Positions 1 through 8,771 are shown, counted from the first letter of the stretch. The stretch is DNA of 64,000 nucleotides from Anaerolineae bacterium (GCA_947476335.1 CANJQH010000004.1:28179-92178), one strand, 5' to 3'. Notes: generated from the sequence alone by a model not told the origin. Translations and numbers: made by a program.

Positions 1-155
1 CCGGTAGCGATTCGTTCTGCCTCACTGTCACTGAGCGCGTCGTTGAGGCGCGTAAAGATCCGAATGTGATGACTACGGCCGACTATGTGCGTCGCCGCAC
101 GCAGATTGACTACGCACAATACACCCGCCTGAAGGGTAATTACCGCTTGAATTAG
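1..155 (+). CDS. Hydroxymethylglutaryl-CoA synthase, archaeal type (3' end only)
   Basis: The frame starting at base 3 is open and ends at the TAG at 153-155, giving about 50 C-terminal residues. Their pattern (GSDSF near the start, then TADYVRRRTQIDYAQYTRLK) resembles the C-terminus of archaeal-type HMG-CoA synthases, which condense acetyl-CoA with acetoacetyl-CoA for the mevalonate pathway. The next two genes are a thiolase and a DUF35 protein, the usual partners of this enzyme in archaea. The 5' part lies outside the window. The assignment rests on the short C-terminus and on gene order. Confidence 0.75.
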   Translation, partial: GSDSFCLTVTERVVEARKDPNVMTTADYVRRRTQIDYAQYTRLKGNYRLN

Positions 156-190
156 CGCTGAGTGTTGAGTAATTCTCGGAACACGGAACT

Positions 191-1345
191 ATGAGAGACG
201 TATCCATCATCGGCCTCGGCCAGACGGTCGTGGGCGAGCACTGGGACAAAAGCCTGCGCATGCTGGGCTACGAAGCGCTGAACTCGGCGATGGCCAGCGC
301 GCGGATCGAACGCATCGATGCGCTCTATGTCGGCAATATGCTGTCCGGTGAATTGACCAAGCAGGAACATCTCGGCGCGCTCATCGCCGACTTCTCCGGC
401 CAGCGTGGCATCGAAGCGATGAAAATCGAAGCGGCGTGCGGCAGCGCCGGCGCCGCCTTCCGCGTCGGTTATGCGATGGTCGCTGGCGGTATGCAGGATG
501 TCGTCGCTGTCATGGGCGTCGAAAAGATGACCGATCAGGAGAGCAGCCTGACCACGTCGGCGCTCGCCATGGCCGCCGATGCCGAATATGAAGCGCTACA
601 GGGCCTTTCGTTCGTCGGCATTAATGCGCTGCTGATGCGGCGCTACATGCATGAGCACGGGTATAAAAAAGACGACTTCGCGCAGTTCGCCATCAATGCG
701 CATGCGAACGCGGTGAACAACCCGAATGCGATGTTCCGCTCGCTGATCACTGCCCGGCAGTTCGCCGACGCGAAGCCGATCGCCGATCCGATCAATCTGC
801 TGGACTCATCGCCGATTGCCGATGGCGCAGCATGTGTGATCCTGGCGCCGACGGCCATGGCGCGCGAATTTACAGACAAGCCGGTGCGCGTTCGCGCGAG
901 CGCCGTAGCGACTGACACCGTCGCCGTGCACGATCGGCGCGACCCGCTTTATCTTGAAGGCGGTGCGATCAGCGCGCAGAAGGCGTACGCACAAGCCGGC
1001 ATCGGGCCCTGGGATCTCGATTTGTTCGAAGTGCACGACGCATTCACGATCATGTCGGCGTTGTCGCTGGAAGCGGCCGGATTTGCGCCGCGCGGCAAGG
1101 GCGTTCGCCTGGCGCTTGATGGTGAGATCGGCATCGGTGGCCGGCTGCCGATCACGACGATGGGTGGGCTGAAGGCGCGCGGTCATCCGGTCGGCGCCAC
1201 CGGCATGTATCAGATTGTCGAAGTGACGCAGCAGCTGCGCGGCGAGGCCGGCGCCAATCAGGTGCGCGATGCGCGCCTCGGTATGGCACAGAACATCGGT
1301 GGCAGCGGTGCAACAGTGGTGACGACGATTCTCGAACGCGCGTAG
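191..1345 (+). CDS. Acetyl-CoA acetyltransferase (thiolase), archaeal/SCP2-like type
   Basis: A 384-residue thiolase-fold protein that would make acetoacetyl-CoA from two acetyl-CoA. The nucleophile Cys83 lies in AACGSAGAAF, His282 in EVHDAF and His332 in ARGHPVGATG. The C-terminal loop reads NIGGSGA, without the second Cys of classical thiolases, as is usual in the archaeal subgroup. It lies 35 bp behind the HMG-CoA synthase end and 115 bp before a DUF35 gene. In archaea these three proteins form a complex that channels acetoacetyl-CoA; here the same complex is inferred from gene order. The ATG start lacks a strong ribosome binding site. Confidence 0.88.
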   Translation: MRDVSIIGLGQTVVGEHWDKSLRMLGYEALNSAMASARIERIDALYVGNMLSGELTKQEHLGALIADFSGQRGIEAMKIEAACGSAGAAFRVGYAMVAGGMQDVVAVMGVEKMTDQESSLTTSALAMAADAEYEALQGLSFVGINALLMRRYMHEHGYKKDDFAQFAINAHANAVNNPNAMFRSLITARQFADAKPIADPINLLDSSPIADGAACVILAPTAMAREFTDKPVRVRASAVATDTVAVHDRRDPLYLEGGAISAQKAYAQAGIGPWDLDLFEVHDAFTIMSALSLEAAGFAPRGKGVRLALDGEIGIGGRLPITTMGGLKARGHPVGATGMYQIVEVTQQLRGEAGANQVRDARLGMAQNIGGSGATVVTTILERA

Positions 1346-1350
1346 GACGC

Positions 1351-1387
1351 GCCGTTTTGCATCGCCGTTTGCATCGCCGTTTGCATC
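1351..1387 (+). repeat. 12-bp tandem repeat, three units
   Basis: Three head-to-tail copies of GCCGTTTGCATC (the first has one extra T) directly follow the thiolase stop. They fill part of the gap before the DUF35 gene. No function can be inferred. Confidence 0.8.
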
Positions 1388-1460
1388 GACGAAAAACAAA
1401 ATTCACAGCTGGAGCGCGCATATATGCGGCGTTTCGGCCGAATAATACAGAGGAAAACAA

Positions 1461-1937
1461 ATGGAAGTCGCACGATATTGGCGCACGACGCAGCAGCGTT
1501 ATCGCATGGAAGGCGAGATTTGTCCGACTTGCAGCGGTAAGATATTTCCGCCGCGTGACGTGTGTCCGCATTGTCAGCATGAAGCGAAGACGCCGTTCAC
1601 ATTCAGCGGCCGCGGTGAAATCTTTTCGTACAGCACGATTCACAATGCGCCGCAAGGATTTGAGAAATTCGCGCCATACACCGTCGCGCTTGTGCGCCTG
1701 ACCGAAGGGCCGCTCGTCACCGCACAGCTCACTGACGTCGATGAGCATGACGTTTATATCGGCATGCCGGTCGAAATGGTTACGCGCGTGCTGCGTGAGG
1801 ACGGCGAGCGTGGCCTGCTGGTCTATGGCTTCAAATTTAGGCCGGCGTTCGGCGTGTCTGGCTCGTCGTCGCAGGCGGTGGCTGTCGATGTGCGCGCGCC
1901 GGAGCATGCGCAGCACGAAGTCATGATCGCACGCTAA
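1461..1937 (+). CDS. DUF35 OB-fold protein with zinc ribbon, partner of thiolase/HMG-CoA synthase
   Basis: A 158-residue protein with an N-terminal rubredoxin-like zinc ribbon (C21xxC24 and C35xxC38) followed by an OB-fold domain (about residues 45-145). In the archaeal acetoacetyl-CoA thiolase/HMG-CoA synthase complex the DUF35 subunit bridges the two enzymes and holds the CoA. Gene order HMGCS-thiolase-DUF35 supports that role here. The stop codon TAA is supplied by a family A repeat. Removing the repeat restores a TAG stop at the same codon, so the protein is unchanged by the insertion. Confidence 0.85.
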   Translation: MEVARYWRTTQQRYRMEGEICPTCSGKIFPPRDVCPHCQHEAKTPFTFSGRGEIFSYSTIHNAPQGFEKFAPYTVALVRLTEGPLVTAQLTDVDEHDVYIGMPVEMVTRVLREDGERGLLVYGFKFRPAFGVSGSSSQAVAVDVRAPEHAQHEVMIAR

Positions 1938-2028
1938 GTGAGTCGCCAAAAGTTCTGGCGGCAGATTCGCCTCCCCCGCAAAGCGGGGGAGGCGAATCTG
2001 CCGGACAAAACTTATGGACAGGAACTTA
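1935..2028 (+). mobile_element. Family A palindromic repeat, copy A1 (in a stop codon)
   Basis: A 94-bp element from TAAGTGAGTCGCC to GGACAGGAACTTA. Its core is a palindrome with about 20-bp arms (GGCAGATTCGCCTCCCCCGC) around a 3-nt loop. It is flanked by C and G, so the target was CTAG with TA duplicated. That target included the TAG stop of the DUF35 gene. The TA duplication in CTAG is typical of IS630/mariner-type transposition; there is no coding capacity. Confidence 0.92.
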
Positions 2029-2054
2029 GTGTTTACCTTCGAAACGACGGAAAC

Positions 2055-2081
2055 AAACCCGGCTTCTTAGGAGCCGGGTTT
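2055..2081. terminator. Hairpin between convergent genes
   Basis: Perfect 10-bp arms AAACCCGGCT and AGCCGGGTTT enclose a 7-nt loop, between the DUF35 operon and the convergent GH13 gene. The arms begin and end in A and T runs, so it could stop transcription in both directions. A similar hairpin sits at 4960-4988. Confidence 0.6.
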
Positions 2082-2106
2082 GCTCAACGCGGCCTGTCAG
2101 CTTCTG

Positions 2107-4350
2107 TCAGCGCCGCAGCACCACCGCCGACTTCGCTCCCAGCCGCACGTTCATCAAGCGATCCGCGGCGGCAATTTCTGGAGATGTTCCTCCCACGGCC
2201 ACTTCGACGTCGGTCGACGCCCTCGGCAGATCGGACTTCACTTCGATCGATTTGGGCTGGTCTCCCAGGTTGACCAGCGTGATGATCTCTCGTCGGCCGT
2301 CGCTTCGGACGACCGCAAATACATCGGCGGGAATGCCGTCATCGTTTAGCCAGGTGACCTTGAGATTCGCCCAGTCGGTGCTGCGCTTCAACGCGTTGAA
2401 GCCGGCGAGCGTCTCTTCGATGCCCACTTCGCCTCCGCTGAACATCATGTACGGTCCCGGCAGCGACATGAAGATCACGCATAGCAGCCTGACCTCGTCG
2501 AGTGAGAATTGTTCGCGCCGCCATTTGCTGCCCCAGCTCGGCCACCAGAAGGTGTCGTGCGAATCGATGTGGTGCGCCGTCATCGATCCGCGCGGCAGAA
2601 AGGCGTCGCGATCCTGAATCCAGCGCGCCAGCCCGCGGGCGTCGCGCACCCCCCACGCTTTGGCGTTGTCCGACCGAAGCAGCGCTGTGATCAGCCACTG
2701 TTCGTCGTAGTTGTAATTCAGGTCCATCGAGCGGCGCAGCAGGATGCCCGACGGCTCGGTGTACAGCAGCGCATCCGGATGCAGCGCCTTGAGTGCAGGG
2801 CGCAGGCGTTCGAACAGCGGTACGCACGCCAGCATCGACAGGCTGGCGCGGTGGCGGGCCCATTCGGCCCAGTTGGGGAAATCGTTGTACGTCGGCGCGT
2901 CGAAGCGAAAACCGTCGATCTTCAGCTCTGAAAGCAAAAACTGCATGGCTGCGGTGAAGTAGGCCTGCCACTCCGGATTTCGTGCATCGAAGGCTTTGGT
3001 GTAGATCCCGGCGACGTTGCCGTTTGAATCTCTGAAGAACCATTCAGGATGTTCCGCGATCAGGGGCGACACCGGCGGGCTGCCGGCTTTCCAGAATGGC
3101 TCGAAATCGATGATGTGTCGTGACCAGGCGATCTGATAGTTGCTCCACTCGCCGACCGCGCTGGCGAAGCTGTCGGAGGTGGCGCTTCCCACGAGATGGG
3201 CATACGGTCCTGTGCGCACGCCATCGGCGGCGATGGTGATGGATTCCTGGTCGAGCACGCCGTGCAACAGCACATCGAGGATGATGTGCATGCCCCGGCG
3301 GTGGCATTCCATCACCAGCAATTTCATCTGTTCCACGTCGCCGAACGAGGTGGCGATGTCCCAGTAGTCGTGCACGTTGTAGCTGGGATAGGGCTGGCGC
3401 GGCATCAGCTGAATGACGTTGAAGCCCAGTGCGGTGATTCGGTCCAGATCGGCCGTCAGGTCGGACACCTCGGGATATGGCTGGTAACGGTGCCCCGGAT
3501 AGAACACCGAAAAGCCGATCTGGGCTTCATAGATGCTGGCCGCGCCGATCCATGCGGGCGGGTTCATCGGGGTGGTGTGGCCGGTGAATCGCAGCCAGCT
3601 TTGAAAGACCTCGGCAAAAGCTGGAAAGTCCGGCATGTGCAGATCGAGATCGAACAGGTCAATGCTGGCACGACCCATGCGGCCGACGTCGGCGGCGAAA
3701 TTGGTCGACACCTCCAGCGAAAGTCGATTCGCTTCCCCCCCTCGGATTCGAATATCGCTCGCCTCCAGCTCCTGGCGCAGCCAGAGGGCGGCACAGCGCT
3801 GTTCGCTGCCGAGGTGGACGACGGCGCTCGACCCGCGCAGCCCGCCGATGGGCGAAATGCCGCTCCATTCCGAAATCTGGTCGAGGGCGATGTCGCGGCC
3901 GAGGCCGTTGCCCGGTGCGTTGACGCGCCAATTTCCGGTGGGCAGCGCCAAGTCGGCGGTCATGGTCAGGTTTCGCACAAGGAGCGTCGATGCGGCGTCA
4001 CCGTGCAGAATGAGGCGCAGGGTGAGGGCGGGCCCATGTCGTCTGAACAGGTACTCGAGCGTTGCAGAGATTGCCCCGATTTTCACTGCCAGGCGGCATG
4101 CATCTCCTTCATGACTGGAAGCCCATTCCAGGTGTCCCTGATAGGTAATGCCGGCGAGGGTCTCGGCATCTGCAATGTCGATGCCGCCGGTAGGGGAGCG
4201 CACCTCGCGGCCGTTCACGCTGAGTGTGAATTCGAACGCCGGAAGTTCGATGCGAAACGGATCGTTGCTGGGCAGCACGATCGCCTGTGGCAGACCGCTG
4301 CGGTCATCGATTTCGACGTGGTGCAGGTATTCCGGATGGCGAATGATCAT
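2107..4350 (-). CDS. GH13 alpha-amylase family glycoside hydrolase
   Basis: A 747-residue protein with an N-terminal beta-rich domain, a central TIM barrel and a C-terminal beta domain. Family GH13 motifs are visible: the nucleophile Asp in DGFRFDAP (about residue 480), the acid/base Glu in YTEPSG (about 530) and the late His-Asp in DSHDTF (about 595). It should cleave or transfer alpha-glucans; exact specificity is unclear. No signal peptide is seen, so it is probably cytoplasmic. I chose the ATG at 4350 because MIIRHPEY starts the folded part; an ATG at 4413 would add 21 residues. It is flanked by two similar hairpins. Confidence 0.82.
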   Translation of the reverse strand: MIIRHPEYLHHVEIDDRSGLPQAIVLPSNDPFRIELPAFEFTLSVNGREVRSPTGGIDIADAETLAGITYQGHLEWASSHEGDACRLAVKIGAISATLEYLFRRHGPALTLRLILHGDAASTLLVRNLTMTADLALPTGNWRVNAPGNGLGRDIALDQISEWSGISPIGGLRGSSAVVHLGSEQRCAALWLRQELEASDIRIRGGEANRLSLEVSTNFAADVGRMGRASIDLFDLDLHMPDFPAFAEVFQSWLRFTGHTTPMNPPAWIGAASIYEAQIGFSVFYPGHRYQPYPEVSDLTADLDRITALGFNVIQLMPRQPYPSYNVHDYWDIATSFGDVEQMKLLVMECHRRGMHIILDVLLHGVLDQESITIAADGVRTGPYAHLVGSATSDSFASAVGEWSNYQIAWSRHIIDFEPFWKAGSPPVSPLIAEHPEWFFRDSNGNVAGIYTKAFDARNPEWQAYFTAAMQFLLSELKIDGFRFDAPTYNDFPNWAEWARHRASLSMLACVPLFERLRPALKALHPDALLYTEPSGILLRRSMDLNYNYDEQWLITALLRSDNAKAWGVRDARGLARWIQDRDAFLPRGSMTAHHIDSHDTFWWPSWGSKWRREQFSLDEVRLLCVIFMSLPGPYMMFSGGEVGIEETLAGFNALKRSTDWANLKVTWLNDDGIPADVFAVVRSDGRREIITLVNLGDQPKSIEVKSDLPRASTDVEVAVGGTSPEIAAADRLMNVRLGAKSAVVLRR

Positions 4351-4541
4351 GATTTTTGGCGCACGTTTATGAATCCAACCAACGATGATTCGAGTCGTAT
4401 CGTGCGATTGCATGATGTGGAATCGATATGGAATATTGTGGGCGCGTGTTCCAGGAAGTCAAGAAGGGGGAAGTTTTTCAGGCTGGGGCTGACTATGAAT
4501 ACGCAGGGCGACGCTTGCCTCGCCCCATCTTCTGCACATAC

Positions 4542-4630
4542 GGGTGCATCCGCGGTTGGGGCATTGGACCGCAGGCCGCAGCGAATTGTGACGCCGTACA
4601 AAAATTTTTACCCCAACGGCGGATGCACCC
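4542..4630. mobile_element. Family D inverted-repeat element, short copy D1
   Basis: An 89-bp element bounded by 20-bp inverted repeats (left GGGTGCATCCGCGGTTGGGG, right its complement with one mismatch). The same ends, including the following AT-rich TTTGAC/GTCAAA-like inner part, bound the larger element at 42121-42373. No clear target duplication is visible. Confidence 0.6.
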
Positions 4631-4665
4631 ATTGACGGTGCGTCCGCCGCGCAATCTCTTTTTCT

Positions 4666-4937
4666 ATGAGCGGCAATCATTTGTACAGCCGTCAGGTTTT
4701 CGGTGTGCGCCTCTCCAACGAAGTTCCTCTGTACTGGTTTGGTGCCGAACGCGCATTAGTTCGCTGGCCGCGTATCTCATGTCCACCGGCGTGGAGCTAT
4801 TGTCCGACGATATGCTGGCATGCTGCGTCGTTGATCAGCGCACTGACGGAACTTGCGAACTGTATGCCGGTGCGTCAGATCGTGTATCGCAGGATATTGG
4901 GCGTGTCGAGATGGCGAGGAGCTTGAACCTTGGGTGA
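4666..4937 (+). pseudogene. HPr-kinase-like ATP-binding protein, decayed remnant
   Basis: Two frames carry pieces of one protein type. The first (from ATG 4666) reads YSRQVFGVRLSNEVPL, typical of the N-terminus of HprK-like serine kinases. The second, ending at the TGA 4935-4937, reads STGVELLSDDMLA and then ELYAGASDR, as in the C-terminal half of that family. The P-loop between them is missing and the frames differ, so this is a gene with an internal deletion. The match is by motif resemblance only; the 230 bp upstream hold the D1 repeat and nothing else I recognise. Confidence 0.5.
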
Positions 4938-4959
4938 CGTGATCGGTGAGCCATGCTCA

Positions 4960-4988
4960 CGAACCCGTCTTCTTAGAAGACGGGTTCG
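4960..4988. terminator. Strong hairpin upstream of the dehydrogenase gene
   Basis: A 14-bp perfect stem (CGAACCCGTCTTCT paired with its complement) with almost no loop. It resembles the hairpin at 2055-2081. It could terminate any transcript through the decayed gene; there is no long T tract. Confidence 0.5.
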
Positions 4989-5086
4989 CGCAGTCATTTT
5001 TGTCAGCGTTGGTCAGGTTTTCGTTTTCGTCCATACTTGTTCTATCCGCGTCACCGCGTCACAAGCGCCGCGGTTCATGGAGCAAA

Positions 5087-6298
5087 ATGAAAACCTACGC
5101 CATCGCCGGTGCCAGCTCACGCGCACTGGGCATGTTTGCCAAACCGATCTACGAACGATTCAAACACAGCGCGCACCTCGTTGGTGTGTTTGATGTGAAC
5201 CGCACGCGTGCGCAGTTGCTCAGCGACGAATGCGGCGGGCCACAGGTATACGCCGACTTCGATGCGATGCTGCGCGAGCAAAAGCCCGATTGTGTGATCG
5301 TCACCACGGTCGACCGTTTTCACCATGAATACATCATCCGTGCGCTGAACGCCGGGTGCGACGCGATCACCGAAAAGCCGATGACCATTGGTGCTGAGCA
5401 GTGCCGCGCAATTCTCGCCGCTGAGAAGCGCAGCGGGCACACGGTCACGGTGACCTTCAACTATCGCTTCGCTCCATACACTACGCGCGTGAAGGAGCTG
5501 CTGCGCGAAGGTGCGATCGGTACGCCACTCAGCGTCGACTTCGAATGGATTCTCGACACGCGCCACGGTGCGGATTATTTTCGGCGCTGGCATCGACGCA
5601 TGGAAAACTCCGGTGGTCTGCTGGTGCACAAATCGACGCATCACTTCGACATGATCAACTGGTGGCTTGAGGACGAGCCGCAGACGGTCTTCGGCCTCGG
5701 CGAGAGGCGCTTCTATGGGCCAACGCGTGAGCAGCGCGGCGAGCGCTGCTCGACTTGTGCGCATACGCGCACGTGTGAGTTCTATGTCGATCTTGCGCGC
5801 GACGAGAATCTGAAGCGCTTATATTTTGATGCTGAGCACGAAGACGGCTACTTTCGCGACGGCTGTGTGTTCTCTGATGAGATCGACATCTATGACACGA
5901 TGAGTGTGAATGCGCGTTACAAACGCGGCACGCTGCTGAGTTATTCGCTGCAGGCGCACAGCCCGTGGGAAGGCTGGCGTGCAGCGATCAATGGCACAGG
6001 TGGCCGCATGGAGCTGCTGCTGATCGAAAGCGGCCTTGGCTCGGATCCGCGCAGCCATCCGATTGCGATCTTCAACCGCAAGGGTGAACGCGCGACAATC
6101 GACGTGCCCGTCGCTGCGGGCGGGCATGGCGGGGGAGATGCGCGGCTGCTGGCGCGGTTGTTCGGTGGTGAGAACGAGCCTGATCCACTCGGCTATATGG
6201 CCGGCTCGTGGCAAGGCGCAATGTCGATCATGATCGGCATCGCTGCCAATCATTCGATCGCAGAAGGGCGATCGGTTCGCATTGAGGATTTGCTATGA
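5087..6298 (+). CDS. Gfo/Idh/MocA family NAD(P)-dependent oxidoreductase
   Basis: A 403-residue protein with an N-terminal Rossmann domain, the family EKP motif at residues 96-98, and a C-terminal alpha/beta domain with the conserved THHFDMINWW segment. Such enzymes oxidise or reduce sugars and inositols. A Cys-containing insert (RCSTCAHTRTC, about residues 221-231) is unusual and may bind metal. The ATG at 5087 has GGAG 4 nt upstream; the frame is open further upstream, but that part crosses the hairpin at 4960. The stop overlaps the next start as ATGA, so the two genes are translationally coupled. Confidence 0.85.
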   Translation: MKTYAIAGASSRALGMFAKPIYERFKHSAHLVGVFDVNRTRAQLLSDECGGPQVYADFDAMLREQKPDCVIVTTVDRFHHEYIIRALNAGCDAITEKPMTIGAEQCRAILAAEKRSGHTVTVTFNYRFAPYTTRVKELLREGAIGTPLSVDFEWILDTRHGADYFRRWHRRMENSGGLLVHKSTHHFDMINWWLEDEPQTVFGLGERRFYGPTREQRGERCSTCAHTRTCEFYVDLARDENLKRLYFDAEHEDGYFRDGCVFSDEIDIYDTMSVNARYKRGTLLSYSLQAHSPWEGWRAAINGTGGRMELLLIESGLGSDPRSHPIAIFNRKGERATIDVPVAAGGHGGGDARLLARLFGGENEPDPLGYMAGSWQGAMSIMIGIAANHSIAEGRSVRIEDLL

Positions 6299-7410
6299 CC
6301 AACTATCGACATCTCGGCGTATTCAGCGATCTTGTAGACGCGGCGAAGCGACAGCAGCCGTTGTATCCGTTGGCCCGCCCCGGCGAGGCCACGCAGGCGA
6401 AAGTGCGCGCCCGGCTCGGCTTTTGCTCCGGCCCGGAGACTCCGTTGAATGTGCAGACGCATGCGCACTGGGAACGTGACGGCGTCGCCGGCGAACTGGT
6501 GTCGTGGTCGGTCGGTTACGGCCCGCGCACTGAAGCGTACGTGCTGAAGCCTGCGGGCAAGCATGGGCCGCTGCCCGGCGTGCTGGCGCTGCACGATCAT
6601 GGCGGCTTTAAGTTTTATGGGAAGGAAAAAATCGCTGACGGGCCGGACGGAATTGCAGCACCACTGCTGCAGGATTTCCGTGATGGCTGTTACGGTGGTC
6701 GCGCGTATGCGAATGAACTTGCGCGTGCGGGCTTCGTCGTCGTTGCGCACGACACGTTCCTGTGGGGCAGCCGCAAATTTCCGCTCGAGGATATGCCGGC
6801 GGATTTGAGTGCGCGCGCTGGTGCGAGTGGTGAGCTGGCGGCGCAGATTCAGTCGTACAACAATGTTGCCGGCGCGCATGAGCATCTTGTGGCGAAGTAT
6901 TGCAACCTGCTCGGCACTGGCATGCCTGGTGTGGTCTGCTATGAAGATCGCGTGGCGTTGAACTATCTGTGTTCACGCGCCGAAGTTGTGCCGGGGCGTG
7001 TGGCGTGTCTTGGTTTGTCCGGTGGAGGCAATCGCAGTGCGATGCTTGCTGCGTCGCATGGCGGGTTGAAGGCGGCGGCGATCGTCGGCTTGATGACTAC
7101 GTATGAGGGATTGCTGGATCACAACGCGTACTCACATACGTGGATGTTGTATCCGTACGGCCTTGCGCTCGATATGGACTGGGCCGATCTCGCTGCGTGC
7201 CGTGCGCCACTGCCGCTGCTGGTGCAGTTCGATGAAGAAGATGACCTGTTCACACCTGACGGCATGCGCGCTGCACATGCACGCCTCGCTGATCATTACG
7301 CGCATGTCGGCGCGCCCGGAGCGTACACCGCGCAGTGGTACCCAGGGCCGCATAAATTCGATCTGCCGATGCAGCATGCTGCGTTTGACTGGCTCAAGGC
7401 TGTGCTTTAG
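6295..7410 (+). CDS. Dienelactone-hydrolase-like alpha/beta hydrolase
   Basis: A 371-residue alpha/beta hydrolase. The nucleophile elbow GLSGGG lies near residue 240, a candidate acid lies in QFDEEDDLF (about residue 315) and the His in PGPHKFD near the end. An HDHGG oxyanion segment is at about residues 101-105. The substrate is probably a carbohydrate ester or lactone, judging by coupling to the sugar dehydrogenase with which it overlaps by 4 bp. Its stop overlaps the stop of the convergent membrane-protein gene. Confidence 0.8.
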   Translation: MTNYRHLGVFSDLVDAAKRQQPLYPLARPGEATQAKVRARLGFCSGPETPLNVQTHAHWERDGVAGELVSWSVGYGPRTEAYVLKPAGKHGPLPGVLALHDHGGFKFYGKEKIADGPDGIAAPLLQDFRDGCYGGRAYANELARAGFVVVAHDTFLWGSRKFPLEDMPADLSARAGASGELAAQIQSYNNVAGAHEHLVAKYCNLLGTGMPGVVCYEDRVALNYLCSRAEVVPGRVACLGLSGGGNRSAMLAASHGGLKAAAIVGLMTTYEGLLDHNAYSHTWMLYPYGLALDMDWADLAACRAPLPLLVQFDEEDDLFTPDGMRAAHARLADHYAHVGAPGAYTAQWYPGPHKFDLPMQHAAFDWLKAVL

Positions 7411-8666
7411 TAGCGCCACAGCGCCAGCCAGCGGTGCATGAAGCGATTGAACAAATCGAGCCCGCCGAGCATGAATGCGTTCAACAGCATGCTCCACACG
7501 ATGGCCGCGCGCCAGACGCGGCCATCCCATTCGTCGAAGCGCTGTTGCAGGCCGGCGCCGGCCAGCAGGCACAGTTGCGGCATCACGTCGAGCACGAAGC
7601 GCTGCGTGTTGATTTGTGCTGAACCGTTTCCCAGATATAGCATCTGCGCGCCGAGCGTGAGCACGATTCCGAGCCATAAACCCAGGCTTATGGCTCGCGA
7701 CGTGCGCGCAGCGAATACCGTGATGAGAAAAGCGCTTGCTGTAAGCAGGCTGGTTCCGAAATAATCGGGGCGCACGTTGGTCAGGTAATTTGTCGCCGGA
7801 TCCCAGATTAAATTTGTGCCGTGCATAAGCAGATAGTACAAATTGAACGGCACATATGCCGGGCTGAAGCGTCCGTAGAGATTGGCGCGTTCGAGCAGAA
7901 AGCCGTTGTCCTGCATGAACGCATAGCCTGATTCGAGCGGGTTTCCGAAGCGCGCAAAATTGTAGAGGCCCCATGCACCGAGCGCGACAGCGATCACGCT
8001 GAGGAACTGCAATGCTGCAGAAAAATCGCGCCGTCGTTCGGGTCCGCGTTGAAAGCCGAATGTGATGATGAACACAGTTGGAATGAGAAAGAGGCCGAGC
8101 TGGCGCGAGAGAATCGCCGTTGCCGCATAAATGCCGAGCAGCAGTCCACGCCTTTTTCCGAGCGCTTCGTTCAGGCATGCAGCTGTGCCGAGCAGCGCAA
8201 CCGCGTGCGCGAAATGCCAGACGTTGCGGCTTTCGAGCGCGATGTGCCATACACCCGTTCCGAACAAATAGCCGAGCGTCGTCCACGCCCGCGTCTGTGC
8301 GCGCACGCTGAGCTTTGTCAGTGCCGCATTCAATGCCAGCGCTGATAGTGCGATGCAGATTGCTGCAATGATCGTCGTGTTGGTACGCTCTTCACCGAAT
8401 ATGGCAACGATTGGGAAAAGCAACACGGATGGCGCGGGAGGAAAAGCCACATACCAGCGCCCGTCATGGATCGACCAGTCGCCAGCCACGCCGCGCATCC
8501 ACTGGTATTCCACTTCGACTTGTCCATTGACCCACGCCAGTGCCTGCAGCGCGTGCAGATTGACGCCCTGATGACTGCGGCGAATTTGTGGAATCCATGT
8601 CGCGAGAAAAACGACACAGGTGAGTACGAAGACGATGCGATGGCTGTGGGTGCGAAGACGAGACAT
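7407..8666 (-). CDS. Multi-spanning membrane protein, glycosyltransferase-like (unknown)
   Basis: A 419-residue protein with about ten hydrophobic segments. A first membrane span (residues 10-25) is followed by an extracytoplasmic loop containing FPPAPSVLLFP. The layout resembles GT-C type (mannosyltransferase-like) membrane proteins, but I see no decisive catalytic motif. The ATG at 8666 was chosen; one at 8699 would add 11 residues (MTNAKCEILSP). Neither has a good ribosome binding site. It is transcribed against the neighbouring sugar genes. Confidence 0.6.
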   Translation of the reverse strand: MSRLRTHSHRIVFVLTCVVFLATWIPQIRRSHQGVNLHALQALAWVNGQVEVEYQWMRGVAGDWSIHDGRWYVAFPPAPSVLLFPIVAIFGEERTNTTIIAAICIALSALALNAALTKLSVRAQTRAWTTLGYLFGTGVWHIALESRNVWHFAHAVALLGTAACLNEALGKRRGLLLGIYAATAILSRQLGLFLIPTVFIITFGFQRGPERRRDFSAALQFLSVIAVALGAWGLYNFARFGNPLESGYAFMQDNGFLLERANLYGRFSPAYVPFNLYYLLMHGTNLIWDPATNYLTNVRPDYFGTSLLTASAFLITVFAARTSRAISLGLWLGIVLTLGAQMLYLGNGSAQINTQRFVLDVMPQLCLLAGAGLQQRFDEWDGRVWRAAIVWSMLLNAFMLGGLDLFNRFMHRWLALWRY

Positions 8667-8771
8667 CGGAGAGAGTATTTCACATTTCGCGTTCGTCATG
8701 CTGAACAACCCTTCGTTGTATAACCTGCTTGTGGGACTGCAGGCGACGGTATCTGGAACACCGATATTGAA

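Noticed and set aside
1935..2028. A short reading frame (SRQKFWRQIRLP...) that recurs in every family A copy and could be taken for a conserved small protein
   Set aside because: It is simply the stop-free translation of the palindrome. It has no consistent start signal, and the repeats lie in intergenic or disrupted sites in both orientations.
3196..4635. A long plus-strand open frame of 479 codons opposite the GH13 gene
   Set aside because: It is the antisense of a gene with clear GH13 motifs, has no recognisable domain, and runs through repeat D1.
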